A DNA stretch of 64,000 nt. It comes from Streptomyces sp. MMG1121. GTDB taxonomy: Bacteria; Actinomycetota; Actinomycetes; Streptomycetales; Streptomycetaceae. The notes under the pieces are model-generated. The model was not told the DNA's origin. It worked only from the letters and a program-made list of their open reading frames with translations, and searched no databases. Location: positions 62,001-126,000 of the forward strand of contig NZ_LGDV01000096.1 of NCBI RefSeq assembly GCF_001280015.1. Direction: 5' to 3'. Of the stretch, positions 18,841 through 27,226 are shown one piece after another; position 1 is the stretch's first letter, and the number at the start of each line of letters is the position of its first letter. A program made the position numbers and the translations under genes.

Positions 18841-20157
18841 CTAGAGGCCGAGCCGGCGGGCGAGATCGGAGACGAACACTCCGCGCGGGTCCAGCCGGGC
18901 CCGCAGGGCGCGGAAGTCGGCCGCGCGGGGGTACATGGCGGTGAGCAGATCGGGGCGCAGCCGGGCGTCCCGGGCGAGGCCGACCCGGCCGCCGGCCGCC
19001 GCGACCTCCTCGTCGAGCCCGTCGAGGAAACCGGCGAGTCCGGGCAGCGCGACCGGGAGGTCCAGGGCCAGCGACCAGCCGGGCACGGCGCAGGAGAGCC
19101 AGCCAGGACCGGCGTCCCCGAGGCGCTGGAGGACGGCGTGGAAGGACGGGCAGCGGCGGTCGGCGAGGCGCCGCACGATGCGGTGCAGGGTCTCCTCCTG
19201 GCCGTGGCCGACGACGAACTGGTAGCGCACGCAGCCGCCGCCGAGCGGCGGGCCGCCGTGCGGGACGCTGTCCAGCGGGTGCGCGAAGGCGGACAGGTGC
19301 CGGAGTGCGCCGGTACGCGCGCGTGGCGCGGCGCGGTGGCGCAGCTCGCCGAGGAGGCCGGCGGCGGCACGGCCGAGCAGCCCGGCCGGAGCGAGGGAAG
19401 GCAGGGGCGGGAGCCGGTAGGGGCGCGGGGAGAGTGGCCGGCGCCACGCGCGCGTGCCCGTGCGGAGGGCGCCCTGCGGGGCGGGGTCGGCGCGGGTGAG
19501 GACCCCGCGCCCGGTGGCCGCGCCCCGGGCCGTCAGGTCGAGGCGGGCTGCCGCGTAACGGTGCTGGTGGCCGGTGGCGGTCAGCCGGGCCAGCAGGTCG
19601 TCGAGGCCGGCGGCGCGTTCGGTGGCGACGGTCAGATACGCCGTCTCCACCGGGAGCAGCCGGATCGTGGCCGTCAGGATCACCCCGGTCAGGCCCAGCC
19701 CGCCGGCGGTCGCCTCGAACAGCTCGGTGCCCGGCCGGACCGCGTGCACCTCGCCGTCGGCGGTGAGCAGCTCCAGGGCGAGCACATGGCCGCTGAAGGA
19801 GCCGGAGACGTAGTGGTCGGCGCCGTGCAGGTCGGCGCCGATCGCCCCGCCGACGGTCACGTGCCGGGCGGCGGGCACGACCGGCGTCAACCAGCCGAGC
19901 GGGAGCAGGAGTTCGGTCAGCCGGTGCAGGGGGACGCCGGCGTCGCACAGGACGATGCCCTCGGCGGCGTCGACGACGTGGACGCGGTCGAGGCCGGCCA
20001 TGTCCAGGACGGCGCCGCCCGCGTTCCGCGCCGCGTCCCCGTGGGCCCGGCCCGGTCCGCCCCGGGCGACGGCGCCGCGCGCCCCGCATCCGCGGACGGC
20101 GACCGCGGCCTCCTCGTATGTCCGCGGACGGATGACGGAAACCGTGTCTCCAGGCAT
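18841..20157 (-). CDS. DprE1-like FAD-dependent oxidoreductase
   Basis: A 438-residue vanillyl-alcohol-oxidase-fold flavoprotein. The FAD region HVTVGGAIGADLHGADHY and AGGLGLTGVILTATI align with mycobacterial DprE1 (decaprenylphosphoryl-ribose 2'-oxidase), as do YQFVV, AVPGWSLALDLP, TAMYPRAADF and the terminal FVSDLARRLGL. In the PGW segment, the position of the DprE1 benzothiazinone-target cysteine is Ala, and the segment after it has Arg where DprE1 has the catalytic-site Lys418. The start is taken as ATG 20157; no good ribosome-binding site is seen, so the N-terminus is uncertain. It is the first gene of a two-gene operon. Confidence 0.78.
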   Translation of the reverse strand: MPGDTVSVIRPRTYEEAAVAVRGCGARGAVARGGPGRAHGDAARNAGGAVLDMAGLDRVHVVDAAEGIVLCDAGVPLHRLTELLLPLGWLTPVVPAARHVTVGGAIGADLHGADHYVSGSFSGHVLALELLTADGEVHAVRPGTELFEATAGGLGLTGVILTATIRLLPVETAYLTVATERAAGLDDLLARLTATGHQHRYAAARLDLTARGAATGRGVLTRADPAPQGALRTGTRAWRRPLSPRPYRLPPLPSLAPAGLLGRAAAGLLGELRHRAAPRARTGALRHLSAFAHPLDSVPHGGPPLGGGCVRYQFVVGHGQEETLHRIVRRLADRRCPSFHAVLQRLGDAGPGWLSCAVPGWSLALDLPVALPGLAGFLDGLDEEVAAAGGRVGLARDARLRPDLLTAMYPRAADFRALRARLDPRGVFVSDLARRLGL

Positions 20158-20180
20158 GTCGGTGACCGTATCGCCCAGGT

Positions 20181-20207
20181 GCGGATGGTTAGTTACGGAA
20201 CATCCGC
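20181..20207. promoter_or_regulatory. Inverted repeat in the DprE1-like/BrkB divergent promoter
   Basis: GCGGATG (20181-20187) and CATCCGC (20201-20207) form a perfect 7-bp inverted repeat with a 13-base AT-richer spacer, between the two divergent starts. It could be an operator; no regulator gene lies next to it. Confidence 0.35.
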
Positions 20208-20273
20208 GCGCTGCACACAATGGGTGATTAGTGGGATGTCTTACGAGCGCGCAGACAGGGGCAGGAACGGATC

Positions 20274-21182
20274 ATGGAATGGCTGCAGAGACTCCCCGGC
20301 ATCGGGCCGATCGTCACCCGCCTGATGGCGACGCACGCGTGGCGCTGCTACGAGCGGCTGGACCGGGTGAAGTGGTCACGGCTGGCCGCCGCCATGACGT
20401 TCATCAGCTTCGTGGCGCTGTTCCCGTTGCTGACCGTGGTCGCCGCGATCACCGCCGCCACGCTCAGCCCGTCCCGGCAGAAGAGCATCGAGCACAACAT
20501 CGCCGACCAGTTCCCGGGCATCTCCCAGCAGCTGAACATCGGCTCGCTCGTGCACAACGCCGGCACCGTCGGTGTGATCGCCGGCGCCGTGCTGCTGCTC
20601 ACCGGCATCAACTGGGTCGGCCAGATGCGCGCCTGTCTGCGCACGGTGTGGGAGCTGCCGGACCAGAAGGAGAACCCGTTCCTCGCCAAGGCCAAGGACG
20701 CCGGCATCCTCATCGGCCTCGGCGGGGCCCTGCTGGTCACGCTCGCCGCGTCCACACTCGCCTCGGCCACGGTCGGCCTGGTCTCGAGCGGACTGGGCCT
20801 GGCCGACCACGGCTGGGGCACCGCGCTGTTGCGGGCCGCCGCGTTCGCCGTCGCCGTGCTGGCCGACTTCCTCGTCCTGCTCTACGTGCTGACCCTGCTG
20901 CCCGGGGTCGAGCCGCCGCGCCGCCGCCTGCTGGTGGCCGCCCTGCTCGGCGCGATCGGCTTCGAACTGCTGAAGCTGCTGCTCAGCGGCTATATCCAGG
21001 GCGTCGCCGCGAAGAGCATGTACGGCGCGTTCGGCGTCCCCGTGGCGCTGCTGCTGTGGATCAACTTCACCGCGAAACTCGTCCTGTTCTGCGCCTCCTG
21101 GACGGCGACGCAGAGCGAGGAAGGAGCCGGACTCACCGGTCCCGGCGGCGCACCAGGTCCGGCAGCGGCCAGCGGCGGTTGA
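20274..21182 (+). CDS. YihY/BrkB-family inner-membrane protein
   Basis: A 302-residue protein with six or so transmembrane segments. It has the family pattern of an N-terminal amphipathic region (WSRLAAAMTFISFVALFPLL), an internal LLLTGINWVGQMRACLRTVWELP and the closing GAFGVPVALLLWINFTAKLVLFCASW. Once called ribonuclease BN, the family is now regarded as membrane proteins of unknown function, possibly transporters. Its last 50 bp overlap the convergent carboxypeptidase gene. The C-terminal GPGGAPGPAAASGG tail is encoded in that overlap. Confidence 0.8.
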   Translation: MEWLQRLPGIGPIVTRLMATHAWRCYERLDRVKWSRLAAAMTFISFVALFPLLTVVAAITAATLSPSRQKSIEHNIADQFPGISQQLNIGSLVHNAGTVGVIAGAVLLLTGINWVGQMRACLRTVWELPDQKENPFLAKAKDAGILIGLGGALLVTLAASTLASATVGLVSSGLGLADHGWGTALLRAAAFAVAVLADFLVLLYVLTLLPGVEPPRRRLLVAALLGAIGFELLKLLLSGYIQGVAAKSMYGAFGVPVALLLWINFTAKLVLFCASWTATQSEEGAGLTGPGGAPGPAAASGG

Positions 21183-22353
21183 TCAGGAACGCCCCGCCCG
21201 CGAGCAGCACCAGCAGCCCGCCCGCGATGGCCGCGGCGGTGCCGACACCGGAGCCGGAGCCGGTGGTGGCGCCCGCCACCGGCTTGGCCCCCGTGGTCCC
21301 GGAGGACTGCCCGGCGGCGCCGGAACCGCTCGGCGAAGGGCTCGGCACGGCGCTCTTCGGCGGCACCAGCTCGCCCACCGGACTGACCTTGCCGGCCGCC
21401 TGGAAGCCCCAGTCGAACAGCTTCGCCGTCTCCTTGTAGACCTCGTTGTGGTCGTGCTTCTCCGGGTTCATCACCGTGACGAGCAGCACCCTGCCGTTCC
21501 GCTCGGCGACTCCGGTGAAGGTGGCGCCCGCGTGCGTGGTGTTGCCGTTCTTCACGCCCGCGATGCCCTGGTAGACGGGCACGTCGGTGTCACCGCTGAG
21601 CAGCCGGTTGGTGTTGCGGATATCGCCGGTCCCGAACTTCGCCTGCACCGTCGAGCAGTAGTCCCGGAAGTCCTTCTTCTGCAGCCCGGACCGGGCGAAC
21701 AGGGTCAGGTCGTACGCCGACGACACCTGGTCCGGCGCGTCGTAGCCGTCGGGCGAGACGACGTGCGTGTCCAGGGCCTGGAGTTCGTCGGCGTGGTCCT
21801 GCATGTCCTTGACGGTCTGCTGGACCCCGCCGTTCATCGCCGACAGCACGTGCACGGCGTCGTTGCCCGAGCGCAGGAACACCCCGAGCCACAGGTCCTG
21901 GACGCGGTAGGTCTGGCCCTCCTTTATCCCGACCACGCTGGAGCCGACGCCCATGCCCGCGAGGTCCGAGGGCACCACCTTGTGCGGGGTGCTCTTGGGG
22001 AAGCGGGGCAGCACGGTGTCCGCGAACAGCATCTTCAGCGTGCTCGCCGGAGGCAGCCGCCAGTGCGCGTTGTGCGCCGCGAGCACCTCGCCCGACTCGG
22101 CGTCCGTGACGATCCAGGAGCGGGCGGTGAGGCCCTTGGGCAGGACCGGGACGCCCGCGGCGAGGTTCACCTGGGTGCCGGGCTGCCCGAGCCGGGCGCC
22201 GCCGACGGTCGACATGCCGGCCGGGGGCGTGGCCGTCGGGCTCGTCGAGGGGGTGGGGGCGGCGAGCGCGGCGGGCGCGGTGACGGACAGGGACAGCAGC
22301 GTGGCGGAGGTGACCAGCAGCGATCGCCGGCCGGTCTTCTTCGGAGCGGGCAC
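21133..22353 (-). CDS. D-alanyl-D-alanine carboxypeptidase (low-molecular-mass PBP)
   Basis: Serine DD-peptidase trimming peptidoglycan stem peptides outside the membrane. It has 406 residues from a GTG start that gives a signal peptide (MPAPKKTGRRSLLVTSATLL, then AAALA-type cleavage). Active-site motifs are SxxK = STLK (104-107), SxN = SGN (162-164) and KNG (268-270) in place of KTG. A Ser/Pro/Gly-rich linker and a C-terminal helix (AAAIAGGLLVLLAGGAFLI) with Arg-rich tail anchor it to the membrane. It converges with the BrkB gene, overlapping 50 bp. The N-terminus is uncertain: longer frames exist but run into the promoter of the next gene. Confidence 0.85.
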   Translation of the reverse strand: MPAPKKTGRRSLLVTSATLLSLSVTAPAALAAPTPSTSPTATPPAGMSTVGGARLGQPGTQVNLAAGVPVLPKGLTARSWIVTDAESGEVLAAHNAHWRLPPASTLKMLFADTVLPRFPKSTPHKVVPSDLAGMGVGSSVVGIKEGQTYRVQDLWLGVFLRSGNDAVHVLSAMNGGVQQTVKDMQDHADELQALDTHVVSPDGYDAPDQVSSAYDLTLFARSGLQKKDFRDYCSTVQAKFGTGDIRNTNRLLSGDTDVPVYQGIAGVKNGNTTHAGATFTGVAERNGRVLLVTVMNPEKHDHNEVYKETAKLFDWGFQAAGKVSPVGELVPPKSAVPSPSPSGSGAAGQSSGTTGAKPVAGATTGSGSGVGTAAAIAGGLLVLLAGGAFLINRRWPLPDLVRRRDR

Positions 22354-22456
22354 GGTCGGAAACGTACCTGGACGTGCTGCCGAAATCCCACTCGCGCCCG
22401 CACCCGCGACCCCACCCCCGACACGGAACCGGACACGGGACGGCGATACTGGACCC

Positions 22457-22696
22457 ATGAAGCTCAGCCGCCGCATCTCCTGGTTCCTGCTCGCTTTCGG
22501 GGTGTGGAGCTGGTTCATCTGGATCACTTTCGTCAAGAACCTGGTCAAGGACGGAAGCGGGCTCGCCTTCGACAACGGTCACCCGACGGCGTACTTCTGG
22601 GTGCACCTGCTGCTGGCCGTCGTGTCCTTCGTATTGGGGACGGCCATAGGAGTCATCGGGTTGCGCGGCCTGCGCGCACTGCGTCGTACGTCATAG
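22457..22696 (+). CDS. Small two-helix membrane protein (SCO4848 family)
   Basis: A 79-residue protein. Two hydrophobic helices (SWFLLAFGVWSWFIWITF and VHLLLAVVSFVLGTAIGVIG) are separated by a short loop, with basic ends (MKLSRR, RGLRALRRTS). It matches a small actinobacterial membrane-protein family named after S. coelicolor SCO4848, with no assigned function. It is divergent from the D,D-carboxypeptidase and converges on the M1 peptidase, with stop codons overlapping by 6 bp. The conserved position beside a wall enzyme hints at an envelope role, which is inference. Confidence 0.75.
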   Translation: MKLSRRISWFLLAFGVWSWFIWITFVKNLVKDGSGLAFDNGHPTAYFWVHLLLAVVSFVLGTAIGVIGLRGLRALRRTS

Positions 22697-24142
22697 CCGG
22701 GAGCGGCTCGGCTTTCCTTCTTCGTGGAGCCAGGTGCGGAACAGGGCGTCCAGCTCTTTCCCGGACTTCTCCTCGCAGAGGGAGATGAACTGAGAGGTGT
22801 CCGCGTTTCCATGGCGGTGCCGCTCGGTCCAGGTCCGCAGGACGGCGAAGAACACGTCGTCGCCCACCGCCTCGCGCACCTGGTGCAGGGTCATGGCACC
22901 CCGGCCGTACACGGGCGGGGAGGACACCTGGGCGCCGGTGGGCGGATCCGCCGGAGGGAACTCCCAGATCCCTTCGCTCTCGGGATGGCTGCCGTCGTAG
23001 AAGGCCTCGAAGGTCTGCCGGGCCGTCCTGCCGCCGTGCTCCTCCTGCCAGAGCCATTCCGCGTAGGTGGCGAATCCCTCGTTCAGCCACATGTCCTGCC
23101 ACGTCCGCGGGGTGACGGAGTTGCCGAACCACTGGTGGGCCAGTTCGTGCACCACCAGTGATTCCTCGGGCGCGGAGTCGAAGTACGGCTTGGTCTGGGT
23201 CTCCAGGGCGTATCCGAGACCGGGAAGGTGGTCGATCACGGCGCCCGCGGAGGAGAAGGGGTAAGGCCCGAATCGGTCACTTGCCCAGTCGACGACCTCC
23301 GGCACAAGTTCCTTCGTGTCTTCGGCGCCTTCGGCTTCGTCGGGGTCGACGGCGAGGTAGAGAGGCAGACCGTCGGGCGTCCGCTCTCGCGTGATGTCGA
23401 AGTAGCCGATCGTGACATTGGCGAGGTAGCCGGCCATGGGCTCCCCGGTGTGCCAGTGATGGGTGACGCGGTCCCCCTTGTCCTCGGCCTTCGTCGGTTC
23501 GCCGTTGCTCACCACGTCGTACGGGTCGCCGTCGGCGTCCTTGGGGACCGTGACCGTGATGTCGTACGTCGCTTTGTCCGACGGGTGGTGGTTGCCGGGG
23601 AACCAGGCCATGGATCCGGTCGGCTCGCCGAGGGCCGTCGCGCCGTCGTCGGTCTCGATCCAGCCTTCCACCGCCCCCTCGGAGTCCTCGGACATCCGCG
23701 GGGTGCCCTCGTACTCGACGGTCGCCTCGAAGGTCGCGCCCTTCGCGATCACATTCCGGGGCGTCAACGTCAACTCGTTCTTCTCGCGCGTGAAGGCGGC
23801 GCCCGCGCCGTCCACCGTCGCGCCGAGCACCGTCAGTCCCGCGAGGTCGAGGTTGAAGCGGCTCAGGTCCTGGGAGGCGCGCGCGGTGATCACCGCGGAG
23901 CCCCTCAGGCGGTTGGTGTCGGGGGTGTAGTCGAGCGCCAGGTCGTAGTGCGAGACGTCGTAGCCGCCGTTGCCCAGGGTGGGGAAGAGGGGGTCCCCGG
24001 CACCGGTCGCTCCCGGTTCGCCCGGCGGGGCGTGTCCGGTACCCGAGCAGGCGACACCCGTCAGGAGCAGCAGTGTCACAAGGAGGGCGGAGTGCGGTCT
24101 CGCCCGCCCCAGTACACGCGGACGCCGCTCGACCTTGATCAC
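22691..24142 (-). CDS. Secreted M1-family zinc metallopeptidase (lipoprotein)
   Basis: A 483-residue aminopeptidase-like protein. A signal peptide ends in LLTGVAC, a plausible lipobox, so it is probably anchored outside the membrane. The gluzincin motif HELAHQW is at 332-338 (His332, Glu333, His336), with the third ligand in WLNEGFATYAEW. The N-terminal saddle domain begins YDVSHYDLALDYTPD. It lacks the large C-terminal domain of intracellular PepN (850 residues). The GTG start has GGGGGA upstream. An upstream element resembles an iron-regulator box. Confidence 0.85.
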   Translation of the reverse strand: MIKVERRPRVLGRARPHSALLVTLLLLTGVACSGTGHAPPGEPGATGAGDPLFPTLGNGGYDVSHYDLALDYTPDTNRLRGSAVITARASQDLSRFNLDLAGLTVLGATVDGAGAAFTREKNELTLTPRNVIAKGATFEATVEYEGTPRMSEDSEGAVEGWIETDDGATALGEPTGSMAWFPGNHHPSDKATYDITVTVPKDADGDPYDVVSNGEPTKAEDKGDRVTHHWHTGEPMAGYLANVTIGYFDITRERTPDGLPLYLAVDPDEAEGAEDTKELVPEVVDWASDRFGPYPFSSAGAVIDHLPGLGYALETQTKPYFDSAPEESLVVHELAHQWFGNSVTPRTWQDMWLNEGFATYAEWLWQEEHGGRTARQTFEAFYDGSHPESEGIWEFPPADPPTGAQVSSPPVYGRGAMTLHQVREAVGDDVFFAVLRTWTERHRHGNADTSQFISLCEEKSGKELDALFRTWLHEEGKPSRSRL

Positions 24143-24350
24143 ATGTCCCCCTTTTTTAGCATTACCTTACCTTCTCTTTGCGATCACACTCACAGCCCCC
24201 TCGCAACCGCCCAAGTTCTTGCCCATCTGGTCAGAAAGCCCTTCCCCCCGCTCAAACAGGTGTGATTAGGTGAGCCGCGTCACTTGGGGGAGTGGCGAAA
24301 TCGTGCTGGCCAGGGGTTGGGCCTGTAAGGGTCCTGGGGAGGGCACCACC
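24143..24350. promoter_or_regulatory. Divergent promoter region with two iron-box-like elements
   Basis: Two stretches resemble DtxR/IdeR/DmdR1 boxes (consensus TTAGGTTAGGCTCACCTAA). TTAGCATTACCTTACCTTC at 24156-24174 matches about 13 of 19 positions. TTAGGTGAGCC at 24266-24276 equals the reverse of the consensus right half and forms AGGTGA-N6-TCACTT with the bases after it. Both lie between the M1 peptidase and the solute-binding protein gene. These are hand alignments with no score behind them. Confidence 0.3.
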
Positions 24351-25910
24351 ATGCGATCTGTTCGCATGCGCATTCTCGTGACGCTGCTCGTGCTCGCGGT
24401 CGTGGGAATCGGCGGCTGGCAGCTGCTGCCGTCGCAGGGGAACAAGGACAAGACGATCACGGTCGGTACGACGGACGCCGTCACGGACCTGGACCCGGCC
24501 GGAGCCTATGACGCCGGTTCCTGGGCCCTGTTCAGCAACGTGTTCCAGTCGCTGCTGACGTTCGAGTCGGGCGGGGTCGTGCCGGTACCGGACGCGGCGA
24601 AGAGCTGCGCCTTCCAGGGCGCGGGCCTGCGGACGTACCAGTGCACGCTGCGCGACGGGATCACCTTCCCGAGCGGCCGGAAGATGACCGCCGAGGACGT
24701 GAAGTACTCCTTCGACCGGGTCAAGAAGATCAACTCCGACGTCGGCCCGGCGTCGCTGTTCTCCACGCTCGGCTCGGTGACCGCCGACGACGCCACCACC
24801 GTCACCTTCCATCTGACGTCCGCGGACGCCACCTTCCCGCTGAAGGTCGCCACCGGTGCCGGATCGATCGTCGACAAGGACACCTACCCGGCCGACTCCC
24901 TGCGCAAGGGCACCTCGGTCGACGGCACCGGCCCGTACACGCTGACGTCGTACACCAAGGACCAGAAGGCCGAACTGGCGCCGAACGGGCACTACAAGGG
25001 CTACCTCAGCGGCACCGGACGCCCGATCGAGCTGCGCTACTACGCCGACTCCGCGAAGCTCGACAGCGCCTGGAAGGCGCAGCAGATCGACGTCGCCACC
25101 CGGAACCTGCCGCCGCACGTGCTCTCCCAGCTGAACCCGAGCGACCCCAAGAAGCGCGTCACCGAGTCCGACAGCTCCGAGACCCGCAATCTCTACCTCA
25201 ACACCCGCGCCGGCTCCCCGTTGCACGACGTACGGGTGCGCCGCGCGATGGCCTGGCTGGTCAACCGCGAGCAGCTGGCCGCGACGGTCTACGAGGGCAC
25301 GGTCGACCCGCTGTACTCACTGATCCCGACCGGCATCACCGGCCACACCACGTCGTTCTTCGACGACTACCCGACGCAGAGCGTCGCCAAGGCGCGCGAG
25401 CTGCTCACCGAGGCCGGGGTGAGCCTGCCGGTGCGCTTCACCTTCGGCTACGGCATCGGCCGGGGCGCGGGCGCGGAGGAGGCCGCCCAGCTCAAGCAGC
25501 AGCTGGAGGCGAGCGGCCTGTTCAAGGTGGACGTCAAGGGCTACGAGTGGACCGACTTCCAAAAGAGCTGGGCCGCCGGGAAGATGGACGCGTGGGCGGT
25601 CGGCTGGGTGGCCGACTACCCCGACCCGGACACCTTCGGCGCCGCACTCGTCGGCACCGGCTCCACCATGAGCACCGGGTACAGCAACAAGGTGGTCGAC
25701 CATCTCATCCAGGACAGCCGGCAGTACGCCGACCGCAGCGAGGCCTCCAACGACTTCAGGGACATCCAGTCGGACGTCGCCCAGGACGTCCCGCTGATCC
25801 CGCTGTGGCAGAGCAAGGAATACGTCGTCAGCACCGAGGACATCGGCGGCAGCCAGTACCTGGACGACGCCACCGGCGTGTTCCGCCTGTGGCGCCTGAA
25901 CTGGATCTGA
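24351..25910 (+). CDS. Family 5 (peptide/nickel-type) extracytoplasmic solute-binding protein
   Basis: A 519-residue SBP_bac_5 protein. The core contains RDGITFPSGRKMTAEDVKYS, GTGPYTLTSY, VRRAMAWLVNREQLAATVYEG and PLIPLWQSKEY, typical of oligopeptide/dipeptide-binding proteins. The N-terminus has one hydrophobic helix (MRILVTLLVLAVVGIGG) but no lipobox cysteine, so it appears to be membrane-anchored or processed differently. No permease or ATPase genes are adjacent, so it is an orphan. A strong GGGGAGGG ribosome-binding site precedes the ATG. Its TGA and the TGA of the convergent TetR gene share the palindrome TGATCA. Confidence 0.82.
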   Translation: MRSVRMRILVTLLVLAVVGIGGWQLLPSQGNKDKTITVGTTDAVTDLDPAGAYDAGSWALFSNVFQSLLTFESGGVVPVPDAAKSCAFQGAGLRTYQCTLRDGITFPSGRKMTAEDVKYSFDRVKKINSDVGPASLFSTLGSVTADDATTVTFHLTSADATFPLKVATGAGSIVDKDTYPADSLRKGTSVDGTGPYTLTSYTKDQKAELAPNGHYKGYLSGTGRPIELRYYADSAKLDSAWKAQQIDVATRNLPPHVLSQLNPSDPKKRVTESDSSETRNLYLNTRAGSPLHDVRVRRAMAWLVNREQLAATVYEGTVDPLYSLIPTGITGHTTSFFDDYPTQSVAKARELLTEAGVSLPVRFTFGYGIGRGAGAEEAAQLKQQLEASGLFKVDVKGYEWTDFQKSWAAGKMDAWAVGWVADYPDPDTFGAALVGTGSTMSTGYSNKVVDHLIQDSRQYADRSEASNDFRDIQSDVAQDVPLIPLWQSKEYVVSTEDIGGSQYLDDATGVFRLWRLNWI

Positions 25911-26666
25911 TCACCCGGAGTCCTTCTTCTCGCGCCCCTTGGCCCGTGGAGCGGGCAGTGCCCGGGTCATGCCCGGCAGGAAGTCCGTGAACAGCTCGTG
26001 GATCTCCAGGACCAGGGGGCGCAGCACCCGGAACCGGGCGAGCACCACGCCACGGGCGGTCAGCCGGGCGCCCCGGCGCGCCAGCCGGTAGCTGCGCTCG
26101 CGCCCCTCGGTCCGGTCGAAGACCCAGTACAGCACGAGCCCCATCTGGGCGAGCCACATCAACTCCGGGAGAACGTCCCGCAGTTCGGCCGGAACCTTGG
26201 ACTTGGACCCGGCCAGCACCTCCCGGTGGATGCTCATCGCCTGCTCACGGGCGGGCGCGCTCTCGGGCGAGAAGGGGCTGAGCGGGCTGTCGGGGTCGGC
26301 GGCGTTCTTGAAGAACTGCACGGCGAACTCGTGGTACGGCGCGGCGATGTCGAGCCACACGGTCAGCACACCCGCGAGCCGCGCCTCCAGATCGGTCTCC
26401 CGGTCCAGCACCGCACGGACCGCCGCCTGCTGCTCGGCGGCGATCCGGTCGTAGAAGCCCTGGATCAGGTGCTCCTTGCCCGCGAAGTAGTAGTAGGCGT
26501 TCCCGACGGAGACCCCGGCCTCCTTGGCGATGGCCCGCATGGTGGTCTTGTCGTACCCGTGTTCCTGGAACAACCGCATCGCGGTCTCCAGGATCAGCGC
26601 GCGGGTCTGCTCGGACTTGCTGCTGGGGGAGCCGGCCGACTCGGGGCCGTCGTTCTTCGCGGGCAC
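25911..26666 (-). CDS. TetR-family transcriptional regulator
   Basis: A 251-residue regulator. The N-terminal HTH (about residues 20-66) reads TRALILETAMRLFQEHGYDK, MRAIAKEAGVSVGNAYYYF and AGKEHLIQGFY, a standard TetR DNA-binding domain. The ligand domain matches no subfamily I can name. The GTG start is preceded by a short spacer from the VOC gene. Convergent with the binding-protein gene; no divergent partner, so its target is not evident. Confidence 0.82.
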   Translation of the reverse strand: MPAKNDGPESAGSPSSKSEQTRALILETAMRLFQEHGYDKTTMRAIAKEAGVSVGNAYYYFAGKEHLIQGFYDRIAAEQQAAVRAVLDRETDLEARLAGVLTVWLDIAAPYHEFAVQFFKNAADPDSPLSPFSPESAPAREQAMSIHREVLAGSKSKVPAELRDVLPELMWLAQMGLVLYWVFDRTEGRERSYRLARRGARLTARGVVLARFRVLRPLVLEIHELFTDFLPGMTRALPAPRAKGREKKDSG

Positions 26667-26701
26667 GGTGAAGAGCCTAGCCAGTGGGGTGCGGGCCCCC
26701 G

Positions 26702-27121
26702 TCAGCCCCTGCGGCCCAGCTCCGGGCGCTTGGTGTAGTCGGTGAAGCCGAGGATGTTCCCCCAGGGGTCGGCGACCTCAACGGTCCACCCGGTGGCCCC
26801 CGGAAACGCCTCGTCGAGCGGGGCGATGCCGGCGGCGGCCAGCCTCCGCGCCGCCGCCCGCGCGTCCGGCACCTCCAGCCATAGACGCGGCGAGGGCCAC
26901 GGCGGCGACCGGTGCCCCAGCACCTCCTCGGCACGCAGCAGGACCCCGGGCGTCTCCTTGCCGACCTGCAGCAGGGCGATCCCGGCCTCGTCGAACCGGA
27001 ACCCCACGGCGAACCCGGCGCGCTCGTAGAAGCCGACGGCCTCGGCGAGGTCGCCGACGGGAAGCAGCACGTTGTCGAAGCCGAGCAGTTCGTACGACTC
27101 TTCCGACTCTTCGTCTGACAT
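26702..27121 (-). CDS. VOC-family (glyoxalase/bleomycin-resistance fold) protein
   Basis: A 139-residue protein with two beta-alpha-beta-beta-beta modules: LGFDNVLLPVGDLAEAVGFY at the start and PLDEAFPGATGWTVEVADPWGNILGF (in part) at the end. The final module keeps the ADPWGN turn usual in VOC proteins. The metal-binding residues are not complete enough to assign glyoxalase or dioxygenase activity. It sits just upstream of the TetR gene on the same strand (35 bp) and downstream of the sdh terminator. Confidence 0.75.
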   Translation of the reverse strand: MSDEESEESYELLGFDNVLLPVGDLAEAVGFYERAGFAVGFRFDEAGIALLQVGKETPGVLLRAEEVLGHRSPPWPSPRLWLEVPDARAAARRLAAAGIAPLDEAFPGATGWTVEVADPWGNILGFTDYTKRPELGRRG

Positions 27122-27163
27122 GTCGTCAGATTAGAACCGACGGGCGGGGAAGCCCGGCAAAAA

Positions 27164-27209
27164 CGCCCGGGGGCCCCGCTTCCGAAGTCGGAAACGGGGC
27201 CCCCGGGCG
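27164..27209 (-). terminator. Strong nested hairpin terminator of the sdh operon
   Basis: CGCCCGGGGGCCCCG (27164-27178) pairs perfectly with CGGGGCCCCCGGGCG (27195-27209). The loop itself contains TTCCGA/TCGGAA, extending the hairpin. On the minus strand it begins 18 bp after the sdhB stop and is followed by GTTTTTG, giving an intrinsic terminator. It also insulates the VOC gene from sdh read-through. Confidence 0.85.
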
Positions 27210-27226
27210 CTGAGGGGTGTCCGGGA

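Noticed and set aside
21183..22456. Plus-strand frames opposite the D,D-carboxypeptidase, including an N-terminal extension of the small membrane protein
   Set aside because: They are antisense to a gene with all three penicillin-binding motifs; the small protein begins at the ATG at 22457.
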